From positions 6,165,501-6,229,500 of the forward strand of contig JAITYX010000032.1 of the NCBI GenBank assembly GCA_021018815.1: a stretch of DNA of 64,000 nt, written 5' to 3'. The notes under the pieces were generated by a model, which had not been told where the DNA came from, did not search any database, and was given only the letters and a program-made list of their open reading frames with translations. The DNA is from Talinum fruticosum (Eukaryota > Streptophyta > Magnoliopsida > Caryophyllales > Talinaceae). Within the stretch, counting starts at the first letter, position 1; each line of letters begins with the position of its first letter. The position numbers and the translations under genes were made by a program. Below, one piece after another: positions 1 to 11,214 of this stretch.

Positions 1-454
1 ATTCTAAAATGAAGAATCTAAGACCCAAAAAAGAAAATTTATTTTTCAAATTAGATACGAGATCACACAAGATAGTTGGGAATGGTTCACAAAATTGATG
101 TCCGGGAGATCGTTGGATTCTAAGAGATAACCCATCAAATATATTCACACCTTGGGACTAGACGACCACTAAATAAGAACAATGAGAATGAGCAGGCTTT
201 TTGAAAAAGAAATGGATAATATGGTATGTATTTTTCAAAGCAGAAGCAGACTTTATTATTTTGCAAATTTCTTTGAGCCAGAAGACTAATTGATTTGTCA
301 CTACACAAAAGATGGGTTCCTACATGGACTAGGTATCATACTGTCAAACATTTTGTTCGAATGTTGTGTAAAGAAGTGCGGCACCTGGCAAAGTACCCTC
401 TGGTTTTATATTTTGAGAGGGGTAAAGATAATACTGGGGCCATGATGGTACACG
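1..454. repeat. Left part of a duplicated segment, cut by a Copia insertion
   Basis: This stretch aligns nearly base for base with 10097-10550, sharing for example the block GATGTCCGGGAGATCGTTGG. The alignment breaks at 454, where the Copia element starts, and resumes at 5136, to the right of that element. The duplicated segment probably extends beyond the left edge of the window. No credible gene was seen. A 75-codon ORF at 295-522 runs into the LTR and is not conserved in the second copy. Confidence 0.8.
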
Positions 455-1046
455 TGTTAGCAATGTATGAAGAATGTAGTACCAGATATGACAATAAGTC
501 ACGAGTAAATAATTTTCCTTAAGACCTATTTATTATACCACAAATGATCTTAGAGATAAAGTGCCCATGAAACAAGTGTAATGTTCAAGATCACTCAAGG
601 TTCACCTATAGGGGTGTTCCAGTCTGTCAAGGATGATAAGTTTATTATGTTGTGTTTTCTCTCTCTTAATGGTCTTTATATAAGGTTCTTGTTTCAAGGA
701 AACTGGATAGAATACGAGTGTATATCGATTTTATCCATTTAGGACGTTGCATGAGTCATCTTATCTCAATCGAACAACAATAACCGCTAATTGTAGTCAA
801 TACGAGCCATGTTGATCGACAAGGGCTACCCGAGTTCTTTGCTAAAAGCCAGAACACGCCCCACCACGAAGAACACAGCTAGCACGAGCTGTGACCCTCA
901 ACACGTTCTGCCCGTGTTGGCTGCCACGGGCCCCGGTGGCTGCTGTCAATCCCGAGTTTTATGTTTGCTATCTTTTGACGTTTTGGAGGTTATCTCGGGC
1001 TATCCAAATACAATTTCGCTGATTACATTCTTGAAATTCCCCAACA
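455..1046 (-). repeat. 3' LTR of the Copia element (592 bp)
   Basis: It aligns with the other LTR at both ends: 455-685 matches 4811-5050 and 970-1046 matches 5057-5135. About 270 bp in the middle (roughly 690-968), including a GC-rich patch near 900-950, has no counterpart in the other LTR. The difference is either an insertion here or a deletion there. Confidence 0.8.
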
Positions 1047-1546
1047 ATCCCTCGTCATTTCAAGAATGATAGAAATAACACTTAAACTTTAGAGTAAACT
1101 TAGAGATTTATACTTCATGAAAGTATCTTGCGATTTGAACTTCCACTTAGTGCACATAATTTAATTAATCTTAATGTTATAGTAGACAATTCTTTGAACT
1201 ATACCTCCTGCCCGACTAATTGGATACATCTCACATACAAATCTCAAAATACACTTCAAATTTTGACATAATTTAAAGGCCATGTGTCCATATCCTTCAT
1301 GAATGCATCAAGTCAAGCCCCGACTCTTTAAAGCAGACCATACTTCACACTCAAATAAGTAAACCTTAGAAATTTCATGTAACACAAGCACCCATTCGAT
1401 CAAGGTATATCAAGAGCAATTAAACTCACCCTCTTATAACATTATAGTAAAAAACACTCTTACATTGGGATGAAAATTAATAGTGCTAACAATCACTATA
1501 TAATGTTGTCACTCTTTGAACTCAATACTTGACATTTTATCAAGAG

Positions 1547-1780
1547 TTAAGTTGAAACTTTATTATTAGTGATCAAAGAAGTGGGTTTAAGTCTCATCCC
1601 CTTGATATTTTCAACACCAAAGTCTTTTACTAGACCTTTAGTCAAAGGGTCAGCAAAATTATCCTTTGATTGACACAAAATCAATATTAATGAATCTTTT
1701 ATCAATTGATGAACATGGGTAAGTCTAAGTCCAATGTGCCTTGATTTATCATTATAGACATGAATATAAGTCTTAGACAA
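1547..1780 (-). pseudogene. Copia RNase H remnant
   Basis: The 77-codon reading frame contains the Copia RNase H tail motifs KSRHI, QSKDNFADPLTKGL and GMRLKP. The last of these normally lies just before the end of the polyprotein. The upstream RNase H core is out of frame or missing. The position next to the 3' LTR is as expected for the family. Confidence 0.8.
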
Positions 1781-2339
1781 TGTAGACTTATTATCACAAT
1801 GAATAGAGAATGGAGAATGGTGACATGGATTTTGACCAATTTGAAATTTCCAACCAATTTCGAAGTCATTATGCTTCTTTACATATTGCTGCTAATTCCA
1901 CAAATTTAGAAGCCATGGTGGAATAAGTAATGCAAGTTTATTTCTTAGAAGCCTAAGAAACAACCCCTCAACCTAGAAAAAATACACATCCTGATGTAGA
2001 GACATAATCCTCTTTATCGGTTATTCAACTGACATCCGAATATTCTTCTAAAATTGAAGGATCACCTTAACAGAATATGTCATAGTGTTGAGTTTTCTTT
2101 AAGTATTTCAGAACTCTCCTTATTACATGCCAATGAAATTTATTGGAATTACTAATAAATCTACTTAGTTTTCCTACTGCAAATATAATGTCGGATCTTG
2201 TACTTGTCATGGCATACATTAATGAGTCAATCACCCTTGCATATTCGATTTATGCAACGGGTCTTCCATTATTCTAAACCAACTTGTAAGTTGTAATGAA
2301 AGGTGGTGTTGCAGGAGAACAATCCTTGTATTTGAATAT

Positions 2340-2687
2340 CTAAAGCACTTTCTCAACATAATGAGATTGAGTTAGGCATATACCACTACTATTTCTAATG
2401 ATCTTAATGGCAAGTATAACATCTACTTCTCTCATGTCCTTCATGGAGAACTTAACGGATAGAAAACTCTGGGTTTTCTCAACTTCTTCCAAGTCAGTCC
2501 TAAATATTAAGATGTCATCAATATATAGACAAATGATTACACCTTTTCCATGCTCAAACTTAGAATAAACATATTTGTTAAATTCATTGATACTAAAGCC
2601 AAAAGAAATCACTACTTTATCAACTTTTTGATGCCATTGTTTAGGGGCTTGCTTTAATCCATATCCGTAATGGGTTTGCATATTCAA
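2340..2687 (-). pseudogene. Copia reverse transcriptase remnant
   Basis: The 115-codon segment starts at the conserved YGLKQAPKQWH motif and includes the catalytic box YIDDIL, a Copia variant of YxDD. It then runs through the KFSMKDM block and stops at HYVEKVL. The N-terminal third of the enzyme, including the first catalytic aspartate region, is absent. The preceding integrase reading joins almost directly to YGLKQAP, so an internal deletion removed the junction. Confidence 0.85.
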
Positions 2688-3739
2688 TCACGATATTAAC
2701 CATTATAAAATTATTTGGTTCAATGTCCATAAACCTATGGGCTTTGCTATGTTCAGCATAGCCTATAAAAATGCACTCAGTTCCTTTTTCTCCTAGATTC
2801 CTTTTGTTAGGTTCCGGGACTCTTATAATAGCCTTACAACTCCAAACTCTAAAATAATTCAGATTTGGTTTCCTTTTATTCCAAAATTCATATAGGGTAA
2901 TAGAACTCCTCTTATTAGGAACTCTATTTAAGATGTAACATGTTGTGAGCATTTTTTTACCCCAAAACCATAACTTAAATCGAATTTAGAAAGCATAGCA
3001 TTTACCATTTCAGTTAAGATTTATTTTTCCTTTTCTGCCACCTATTTTGTTGTGGTATATAAGGTGCAATAGTTCCATGGTTATACCAGTTGATTGAAAA
3101 TAACTTGACTTATAATATTCTCCGTCCCTATCGGATCTTAAACGTTTAATAAATGTTTCACAATGCAACTCAGTTTCAGTTCTAAAAATCATAAACTTAT
3201 CTAGTGCTTCATTTTTACAATGCAAAAGATAAACTTGGCAATATCTTAAGTAATTATCAATAAATGTGACATAGACATAGTATTTCTTCCTTCCAATGGA
3301 AGGAGTGCTATGAAAATAATCTAAATCACTATGAATTGAACCAAACAATTTGGTGATTCTTTCAATATTAGGAAAAGAGTTTCTAGTAATCTTTGACAAT
3401 ATGCATGTTTTACACTCCTCTAGTATTCCAACTTAAATTAGGAATCAAGTCAAGTCTAGACATTTCTTTTAATATCTTATAATTAACATGTCTAAGACGA
3501 TTATGCCATAGAGAAAAAGAAGAAGAAATAAGCATGTAAGTAGAATCATTCATCTTGTCATTACTACTAGAAGCATTAACAACATTAAACTTAAATATGT
3601 CTCCACACAAATATGCCTTCTCCACAAAAACACCACCCTCGAACAAAATAAAATTATTGGCTTCATATACTTGCTTGAAGCCAAACATATTAAGAATAAT
3701 ACCTAATATAAGATTCTTTCGACTTCGGATAAACATCAT
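2641..3739 (-). pseudogene. Copia integrase remnant (GAG-pre-integrase to C-terminal part)
   Basis: Three successive broken frames cover it. At 3410-3739 is the GAG-pre-integrase zinc-binding segment, with LWHNRLRHVN followed by the LxKMSRLxL-like block. At 3010-3399 is the integrase core, with the HSDL aspartate box, YYVTFIDN-like block and RSDRDGEY, the second aspartate box. At 2641-2952 is the post-core region, with CYILNRVP, YEFWNKRKPNLNYFRVWSC and GYAEHSKAHR. Stops and frameshifts separate the pieces. Confidence 0.85.
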
Positions 3740-3827
3740 TTAAAGTAAGAGTTTTCCAAAAGTAAAAACTAATCTATTTGAGCTTTAGCTAAGCAATCGG
3801 CCTTAATAGTGTTGCTCATGTAGATCG

Positions 3828-4037
3828 TCATTCCATCACCCACCGGTTAAAAGGTCTTGAAGAAGGGGCGATCCTTACACACACGCCTTGAAGCACCGAA
3901 TCAACCCACCAATCATTGTCACTTTGGACAAGATTGACTTGGTCAACGATCACAGCCACAAAGTTATCCTTTATCTTTGCCTTTTGGTTGTTCAATCCAC
4001 GTGTTTTTTTTTTTTTTTTTTTTTGCCTATGGTGCAA
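3828..4037 (-). pseudogene. Copia gag-end / protease remnant
   Basis: A lysine-rich stretch leads into DNDWWVDSVLQ, the position of the Copia aspartic protease site, which normally reads WxxDSGA/S. Here the residues after DS are changed, so the protease would be inactive. A poly-A/T tract at 4003-4024 lies inside this frame. Confidence 0.55.
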
Positions 4038-4205
4038 TCTCTCTTCTTATGGCTCGGTTTGTTGTATTCCCAACAAACCACTTTTTCCTTCTTGTTTCCT
4101 TTCTTGCCATAGTCCCTGTTGCGCCTCTTTTTATTTGGTACTTTCTATCCATGACTTGGCTCACCATTCTTTACCACATGAATCTTAGAGGCACTCTCTT
4201 TTGAT

Positions 4206-4673
4206 TCATCCCGCATATGAAACTCTTCTTCTACGAAGATGATTAGCCAAATCCTCAAGAGTCATATCCTCTTTCTTATACTTTAGAGTTCTCTTAGTGT
4301 CTTTCCAAGAAGGGGAAAGTACTATAGAATAAACTACACTAGACTCATCCATGTACATCTTATGTTGCTTAAAGTTACTTAAAATACATTGAATTTCATG
4401 CATTTGGTCTAGAACAGAGCGTTCTTCAACCATCTTATAATTATTAAACCGACATGTAGGGAAGTTCTTACTAGATGTATCCTCGACCATGTATTTGCTC
4501 TCCAAGGCCTCCAAAAGTTCCTTGACGAAGTTGACATTTTGGTGGACATCAAACAAGGCATTGGACATGTCGTTCAAGATGTGTCCCCGACAAATATAGT
4601 TGTCATTCTCCCACTTCATCCTTCTGTAGGATTGCTCCAAAGTCTCCTCTTTGGTATCTATCGGGACATACAC
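4206..4673 (-). pseudogene. Copia gag remnant (UBN2-type)
   Basis: A 155-codon stretch has the UBN2-type gag pattern: NALFDVHQNVNFVKELLEALESKY, then a central helical region with DQMHEIQCILSNF, then TLEDLANHLR near the end. It lies next to the 5' LTR, as expected. It lacks a proper start and is followed by frame breaks before the protease. Confidence 0.75.
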
Positions 4674-4810
4674 AACCTTGAGGGTTGTGAGAAGGAAATG
4701 GATCTTCTTTTGTTAATGTCGAAAGCTCACACCTTCAAACATTTCTAACTTCTGAAAGTTTGAAATTATCTCACGAATTGTTGCATCTTCCACTAAGTAG
4801 GTCTTAAGAT

Positions 4811-5135
4811 TGTTAGGAATGTATGAAGAATATATTACCGGATATATTAAGAAGTCATGAATAAATCACTTTTCTTAAGATCTATTTGTTGTATCACAAA
4901 TAATTTTAGGGACAAAGTGCTGATGAAACAAGTGTAATGTTCAAGATCACTCAAGGTTCATCTATGGGGGTGTCTGCTGCAGTCACTCTCAAGGATGATA
5001 AGTTTATTGTGTTGTGCTTTCTTTCTCTTAATGGTCTTATATAAGGCCCTTGTTTTCTATCCTTTGACGTCTTGGAGGTTATCCTGGGCAATCCAAATGC
5101 AATTTTGCTGATTATATTCTTGGAATTCCCCGACG
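4811..5135 (-). repeat. 5' LTR of the Copia element (325 bp)
   Basis: It begins TGTTAGGAATG on the plus strand, like the other LTR, and ends TTCCCCGACG, where the partner has TTCCCCAACA. The terminal CA has therefore decayed. It lacks the ~270-bp middle block of the other LTR. Confidence 0.8.
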
Positions 5136-5830
5136 AAACGTACATTTTTGATTGGATACATTACATTATCAATACTTTTGAAGAGGGGTGACATGTAAAG
5201 CTATGGCTATAATGTGGATTATAGAGATTGTGGGAAGAATGCAATTCTAAACTCTTCAACGACGAAGTTATAATATTATGTACTCACATGTATATCTGGA
5301 TATTACGAAATGAGGAATGATGGAAAGCAGGCCCGGACATGAAATTGGTAATTGAATTATAATGAAATCTTCCAAGAATTCAGTCTATCAAGTAATAATA
5401 TTACAAAGGAAGCATCAAGGATGACCTACTAAGAGGCTTGTGGCCTATTTGCCTAAATCCCTAAGGTAGGTATGTACTATGTAATGCATTGCCATCTTTA
5501 TGCCTCCAGCTTCGGCTAAATTCTTGCCAATCTCCTCTTCTCTGCATAAAGGTGGTTGCGGTGATCCGAAAGGTTCACCATGAGAGGCTTCGCATCAAAG
5601 GAAAGGGAATGTTGCACCAAATCTTTGGCTCCCTTATGAAATTACATTCTTCCAAAATTTGGCTTTCAGTCTTCGGTTAACCTATTATTAGAATCAATTT
5701 AAAACCTATTCAGGTCGTGTAACAATCTATTTAATCTTCATTAGATGGTAACTGACATAGTTAAGAGCTTTTCCGATGAAATCATCTCTAATTTATCACT
5801 ACCTATGGACTTACTACAATAAGTTTCATT
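5136..5830. repeat. Right part of the duplicated segment
   Basis: It matches 10551-11190, with shared blocks such as GGATACATTACATT, GCCTCCAGCTTC and ATCATCTCTAATTTATCACTACCTA. A 63-codon ORF at 5489-5680 has a counterpart at 10898-11110. Conservation of the frame is partial, and I do not recognise a protein. After about 5824 the sequence jumps directly to the promoter of array copy 1, skipping about 600 bp that lie in front of copy 3. Confidence 0.75.
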
Positions 5831-5913
5831 AAGAAAAAATACCCTATGAATACATAAACTCCACACCACAATTTGCACAACACAATGTCAAAAATCACTC
5901 CCAAAATCAAGCA

Positions 5914-6408
5914 ATGGCATCAGTAAAATTAACCTCTACATTCACGCTTAGCTTGATCTTCCCTTTTGTTTTCTGCTTCATTCTCCTGAATTCCATAAAA
6001 ACATGCCATGCTACTTCAAGTAACAACTTCTTCAACCCCACCTAACCCAAAAAGCAATCAGCTTTTAATTGGCATGATCAAAAAACATGGTAGCCCAGCG
6101 ATCCAGCAAGGTGCGCGGAATCATTCAGACAGGCTAGAGTTTGCTTGAAAGATTTATGGACGAATTTAGGATGTCCTTCAGCAAAATGTTGTGAGGCACT
6201 GAAGAACATTGACTCAAGTTGTTTGCCGGCCATAATGCATTTCCTAAACCCTTTCATTGGCCCTTTCTTTGAGGGTATTGTCTGTTCCCTTGTCAGTGGC
6301 AACACTGGTGGTGCTTTTCCTTTTCCTTTTTGCCTTTCCACTTCCAATCCCCTAGTGGTGTCGGAGCTACCCCTCCTCCGCTGTATGCCCCTTGAGGAGG
6401 ATTCCTGA
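5914..6408 (+). pseudogene. Prolamin-like/ECA1 secreted protein, array copy 1 (nonsense-inactivated)
   Basis: The same ATGGCATCAGTAAA start as the other copies opens a signal-peptide-like region. Two in-frame stops follow: TAA at 6043-6045 (codon 44), where copy 4 has a lysine codon, and TAG at 6091-6093 (codon 60), where copy 4 has phenylalanine. The frame otherwise continues without an indel and keeps all six cysteines of the domain, including the KCCEALKNIDSSCLPA core. The proline-rich tail is altered near 6330. This is substitution damage, unlike the single-base deletions in other copies, so it is a true pseudogene. A degenerate TATA-like sequence (CTATGAATA) lies about 70 bases upstream of the ATG. 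Confidence 0.85.
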
Positions 6409-6465
6409 TACGCTTGTGCATGGCATTAGTACGCAACAGTATTTGACATGGCAATGTCAAATGAA

Positions 6466-7762
6466 AATTCTACCATAGTTGAATTTTTTTTTAACTATGA
6501 TAATTGACAAATCATGACCGTCCATGAAAAATGATAGATCTAAACCGTTAGATACTTTTTAACCATAGTTAATTTCATTGTTTTCTCTCTTCAATTGCTC
6601 TCTCTGCTGCATCCTTCTTGTGCCCAGATTGAGAGTTCGAGCACCTCTCTCTCTCTCTCTCTCTCTCTCGTCTTCTCTCTCGCTCTTCCTCTCGGTCTCT
6701 ATCTCGCTCTCCCTGTCGGTCTCCCTCTCCCTCATGCCCTGACACACTGTAAGGGGGAACGAAGAAGATAGAAGAAGAACTCGCCGATGATGCTGCCGGA
6801 GACAACGAACTCGTTGGTAACTCTGCCAAGGACGAGAACTCGCAGGAAAGCCAACCAGGTACGCTGAATCATCCACCTACTTACCCCAATTTTGATCTGT
6901 TTCGAGTCTCCCCCACCCAATTTTCGAGTTGTTGGATCTCCTCGGCCCCTGCCCCTCTCAATTTGGAGTTGCTTTCTTCTTTTTCTTTTTTTTTGTGGCT
7001 GCGCTACTATTGCCTAAATCGTCCCAACCTATTATTCACTTTCTTTTCTTAATCGTTCTATCTCCTTCTCTCTCAATGTTAGGTACCAGGAATTCGTCAA
7101 CGGTGTCAAAAGTCGAAACAAAAATGGACTCGGATGAAGGAACAAACTATGATTGAGAGAGTAACCACCGGAAATTAAAGGAACGACGGCCAGCCCTGAT
7201 GATAATAGTGGTAGTGGCGGAGACGGGGAGGGAGAGACTAACGTAGAAAAAATCAACGATGGCGGGCCTCGAGGGGGTTGGGAGAAGAACCAATGGAACC
7301 CCTCATTCTCTCTCCTCTCTTGGACACTCAATTGTAATCCCAGAAGAAGAAGAAGAAGAAGAAGAAGAGGGCTATATATTCTGATCCACTACAAGCCAAA
7401 AGAAGCAGAAAACATCATCCCCAGACAAAAATGGAAGTTGCCCAGTTCAGAGCAGAGAGAGAGACAGGGAGAAGGGGAAGGACGGGATCCGACTATAAGT
7501 TGGGGAGTAGGCAAGAGGAAGAAATTCAACGCCGGGGAAATTGGAGTTGCAATTTTTTTATTTTTTTGACTGCGTAGGACAGAGCTAGGAGGTTGGGTTA
7601 CAGAGAGTTGAAGGGAGCACGAGGGAGTGTGGAATAATTGAGGTTTTTCAAAGTAAAATTAAAAAAAAAAGAATTAACTATAGTTAAGGACAGGAAAAAT
7701 TAAGGGTTAAGATTTAATTTAACTATCATAGTTGAAAAAAATTTCTAACTATGGAAGAATTA
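6466..7762. mobile_element. Non-autonomous Mutator-like element with long inverted repeats, possible Pack-MULE
   Basis: The ends form a long imperfect inverted repeat of about 110 bp. The left end is AATTCTACCATAGTTGAA, then TTTAACTATGATA and AACCATAGTTAATT. The right end read in reverse is AATTCTTCCATAGTTAGAA, then TTCAACTATGATAGTTAA and TTAACTATAGTTAATT. Candidate 9-bp target duplications are tcaaatgaa (6457-6465) and tccaataaa (7763-7771), matching at 7 of 9. The ~1.1 kb interior has a (CT)n tract at 6644-6670, a (GAA)n tract at 7343-7370 and a GC-richer section with short acidic plus-strand readings. No transposase was found. Element class is inferred from TIR length and target-site size. 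Confidence 0.55.
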
Positions 7763-7771
7763 TCCAATAAA

Positions 7772-8633
7772 CAAAGTATAAAAATGGGCAGTTTTTCATA
7801 TTCAGATTTTAGTATCCTCATCCTCAGTCAATCAGTCTCCCCTACATTAATCCATGTCAAATTTCTTTCCTAATAAAGGGGTAGAAAGGGGAGACACACA
7901 CACAGAAAAACCACCTTTTAATAAAACCATCATGGAAAAGAGCGAAAGAATTACAACCCTGAATCTAAAAGAATAACATTTGCTACTGTAGTATACCTTC
8001 AACAACATATCCTAAGTGCAGCTGCTTATCAATCCCAACATCTACGCAAACCACTAATGACAATCGATGACTAATAAACATTCACTATGAACAACCAAGG
8101 AAATGGATGTACTTTAAGTATGGTAGTTGGTTTACTTAGTAGAAATACTAAATGTAGTCTGTAGGAGGTTAATTGATAAACAGATTCAGTAACTTGGGCT
8201 AATTAACCTACTTTCTATTAACTTATTTACCTCCTCTTTTGAGGATTAGCAATTTTTTTTCTATTAAAAAAAACAAGACGGAAGTTTTGGAGAAGGCCCA
8301 GAAAATTGCTTATGATGAAGTCTAAGTTGTATGACAATATGTCTCTTTTAGTCTTTCAAGATGTATGAAAATATGATAAATCTTACTAACATATACAGAT
8401 TGTGAGAGAATAATACATGTTTTTGTACGTCTCATGTGAAAGTTGTGGGAGTTGTTTCCCAATCGAAGATGGCTCGTGAACACCCCCATACATGTTCTTT
8501 CTCAAAGGAAGTGAACGCATCATTACTTGCTTATTTAGATTTCATTAACGAGTTGGAACATAAATACACATTGCATACATTTTTCCTTTTTGCTTATTTG
8601 GTTGCATTTGAACTGTTGTTATCAAATTCAATT
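7772..8633. other. Gene-free stretch upstream of array copy 2
   Basis: AT-rich spacer. I found no convincing gene, repeat unit or RNA here. A short ORF at 8436-8639 is not conserved in the other array units. Confidence 0.5.
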
Positions 8634-8740
8634 AGATAATTAACCCAAAATGAAGCTCCTTATTCCTACAATGTAACTCCCACACCTCTGAATTCATCTA
8701 TCCGTTTCATTCAGCAAAAAATCACCTATACATACATGAA
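8634..8740 (+). promoter_or_regulatory. Conserved promoter block of array copy 2
   Basis: It contains the same ordered blocks as in front of copies 3, 4 and 6: ATAATTAACCCA, AAATGAA, ACAATGTAAC, GAATTCATC, CGTTTCATTCA and AAAATCACCTAT. The TATA-like sequence (CTATACATACAT) lies about 90 bases before the ATG. Confidence 0.55.
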
Positions 8741-8813
8741 CTCTCTCCATAACAGTTTGCACAACACAGAGTCACAAACACAAGCAAATTAAAATCACTA
8801 ACAAAATCAAGCA

Positions 8814-9229
8814 ATGGCATCAGCAAATTCAACCTCTGCATTCAAGCCCAACTTGACTCTTCTTGCTCTTGTTCTCTGCTTCACTTTCGTGAATTTGATC
8901 CAAACATGCCATGCTGCTCCAAATGACAACTTAGAGTGGAATGGTCCGATCAAAAAACATTGGCACCCAGCGACCCATCAAAATGCACAGAAACATTCAG
9001 AGTAACAAAAGTTTGTTCGATGTACGAATTGATGAATTTATGGAGGCCCTCAGCCAAGTGCTGCGAGGCACTGAAGAACGTCGACAAAAGTTGTTTTCCA
9101 CCTTTCATTCGCCCCTTCCTTGAGATTAGCTTTTCCGTCGCTAGTGGCGGTGCTATTCCTTTTCCTTTTTCGCCTTTCTTCCCATTCCCCGGTGCTACTC
9201 CTCCTCCTCCTCCGGGTCCGACTGCCTGA
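8814..9229 (+). pseudogene. Prolamin-like/ECA1 secreted protein, array copy 2 (frameshifted)
   Basis: The ATG at 8814 opens a good signal peptide ending at CHA/AP. The frame breaks at 8942, where GAATGGTCC stands for GAATTGGTCC in copy 5, a loss of one T. The rest of the domain continues in the shifted frame to 9229, with SKCTETF, KVCSMYEL, KCCEALKNVDKSCFP and a proline/phenylalanine tail ending in GPTA. Two further differences separate it from its siblings. A few residues after the fifth cysteine are missing, and the sixth cysteine is replaced by serine (FLEISFS). Even with the frame mended it would lack one disulfide partner, so loss of function is likely. Confidence 0.75.
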
Positions 9230-10096
9230 GGAGGAGGATTGCTGATACGTTTGTGCATGAGTGATACCATGCCAAATGCTACTGCTGTCCTCTTCTCTTC
9301 TTTTCAGAAGTAGGAAAATCAAAGTCACAATCTTCCTCCTATGCACCTATGGTCCTATGCTCCTATGCTATTGGGATATATGATTATGGTTTCTTATAGT
9401 TTTTAGTCTTTCTTCGTGCTCATTTACCTTTTTTTTAAAATATATATATAGATTTGAGTGTTGTTGAAGCAATCTTTATAATGAAAGAGAGTTGTTGGAT
9501 GAATATTTATCATGATGTTTTTTTATATTTTTTTCTCTAATTTATTACTGTCTTGTTAAACATTATTATGATAACTAAGTACTAAAAGAAAGACCATAAG
9601 ATGTGGATTTGGATTTAAATTAATAGCATGTCCTTAAAATATAAAGTAAACAACACAATTACTTTGATGTAAAATATCACAACCCACAGCTAGAAAATGA
9701 TATTCACATCAAATTTAAGTCTTTTCCCACCTAAATAATTATGTGGTTAGCATTATGTTTTTCCCCTTGTAAAGGGTCAGTTGTATTATCAATAACCAAA
9801 GACTTGGCAATAATTTTGATTCCAACGGAAAAAAAAAAAGTTAAAAAGATGTCATACGCAGTATGCGTTTGTGTTCAGAAGATAGCTTTTGATTAAAGTT
9901 CACAAGGACAACAATGATATAAGCTTAGGGCATAGATAGATTAGGAGATGGCATACCTTAATAGTCTGCCATGAAGGATTGCTTAGTCTATATATATATT
10001 ATAGTTTATTGAAAATAAAGTTAACATGGAGACCAATGAAGGTCAGTTTAAGTGGTTTGACATTTATTCCCTTTATATGGGTTAACAATAACTTGA
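9230..10096. other. Gene-free spacer between array units
   Basis: The first ~40 bases after the reading frame (GAGGAGGATTGCTGATACG...TTGTGCATG) are conserved after the other copies and probably belong to the 3' UTR. The rest is AT-rich with no recognised feature. Confidence 0.5.
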
Positions 10097-11190
10097 ATTC
10101 AAAAATGAAGAATCCAAGACCCAAAAAAGCACAATTATTCTGTAAATTAGATACGTGATCACACAAGCCAGTTCGAAATGCTGCATAAAATTGATGTCCG
10201 GGAGATCGTTGGATTCCAAGAGATAACCCAAGAATGATATTCACACCATGTGACCAGACCACTGAAATGAAAACAATGAGAACGAGCAGGCTTTTTGAAA
10301 AGAAGAAATGGATAATGTGGTCTATTTTTGTCAAACCAGAAGCAGACTTTATTATTTAGCAAATTTCTTTGAGCCAGAAGACTAATTGATTTGGCACTAC
10401 ACAAAAGATGGGTTCATACATGGACTAAATATCATATTATCAGACATTTTGTTCGAAGATTGTGTAAAGAAGCGCGGAACCCGGCAGAGTACCCTCTGAT
10501 TGTATATTTTGAGAGGGGTTAAGATATTACTGGGGCCTTGCTGGTAGACATGCATTTCTGATGGGATACATTACATTCTCAGTACTTTCGAAGAGGAGGT
10601 GGTGTGTAAAGCTATGGCTATAATGTGGATTGTGGAGATTGAGGGAAGACCGCAATTATAAAATCTTCAACGACAGAAGTCATAATATTACATACTCACC
10701 TGTACATCTGGATATTGCAATGTGAGAATGATGGAAAGCAGGTGCAGATATGAAATTGGTAATTGAATTAATGAAATCTTCTAAAAATTCATTCCATAAA
10801 GTCATAATATTACAAAGGAAGCATCAAGGATGACTTGCTAAGAGGTTTGTGGCTGATTTGCCCAAATCCTTAAGGTCGGTATGTTCTATGTAATGCATTG
10901 CCATTTTCATGCCTCCAGCTTCCGCTAAATTCTTGTCAATCTCCTCTTCTCTGTGTAAAGGTGGTTAAGGTGACCCGAAAGATTCACCATGAGATGCTTC
11001 GGGCCAAAGGAAAGGGAACATTGCATCGAGCCTTTGACTCCCTTATGGAATTACATTCTTCCAAACTTTGGCTTCAGTCTTTGGTTAATCTATTATTAGT
11101 CTCAATCTAAAACCTATTCTTACTCTTGATTGAGACAGTAATTGACGTAGTTAAGAACTTACGAAATCATCTCTAATTTATCACTACCTA
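10097..11190. repeat. Second copy of the duplicated segment, uninterrupted
   Basis: It aligns with 1-454 and then with 5136-5830, without the Copia element. The paralogous empty target site lies near 10546-10560 (GGTAGACATGCATTTCTGAT). A 70-codon ORF at 10898-11110 parallels 5489-5680, but no protein family is recognised. Confidence 0.8.
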
Positions 11191-11214
11191 TCGACTTACT
11201 ATAATCAGTTTATA

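Larger units (their letters stand above)
455..5135 (-). mobile_element. Degenerate Ty1/Copia LTR retrotransposon
   Basis: Two related terminal repeats (455-1046 and 4811-5135) flank remnants in the order gag, protease, integrase, reverse transcriptase, RNase H, reading on the minus strand. Integrase before reverse transcriptase is diagnostic of Copia. The 3' LTR keeps the TG...CA ends (TGTTAG...CCAACA on the plus strand). The flanking 5 bases are acacg (450-454) and aaacg (5136-5140), a target-site duplication with one mismatch. Every coding part is broken by stops and frameshifts. The first part of reverse transcriptase and part of the integrase are missing, so the element cannot move by itself. 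I saw no convincing initiator-tRNA primer-binding site next to the 5' LTR. Confidence 0.9.

Noticed and set aside
295..522. Plus-strand ORF of 75 codons at the left edge
   Set aside because: It runs across the Copia LTR boundary, and the frame is not kept in the paralogous copy near 10.4 kb.
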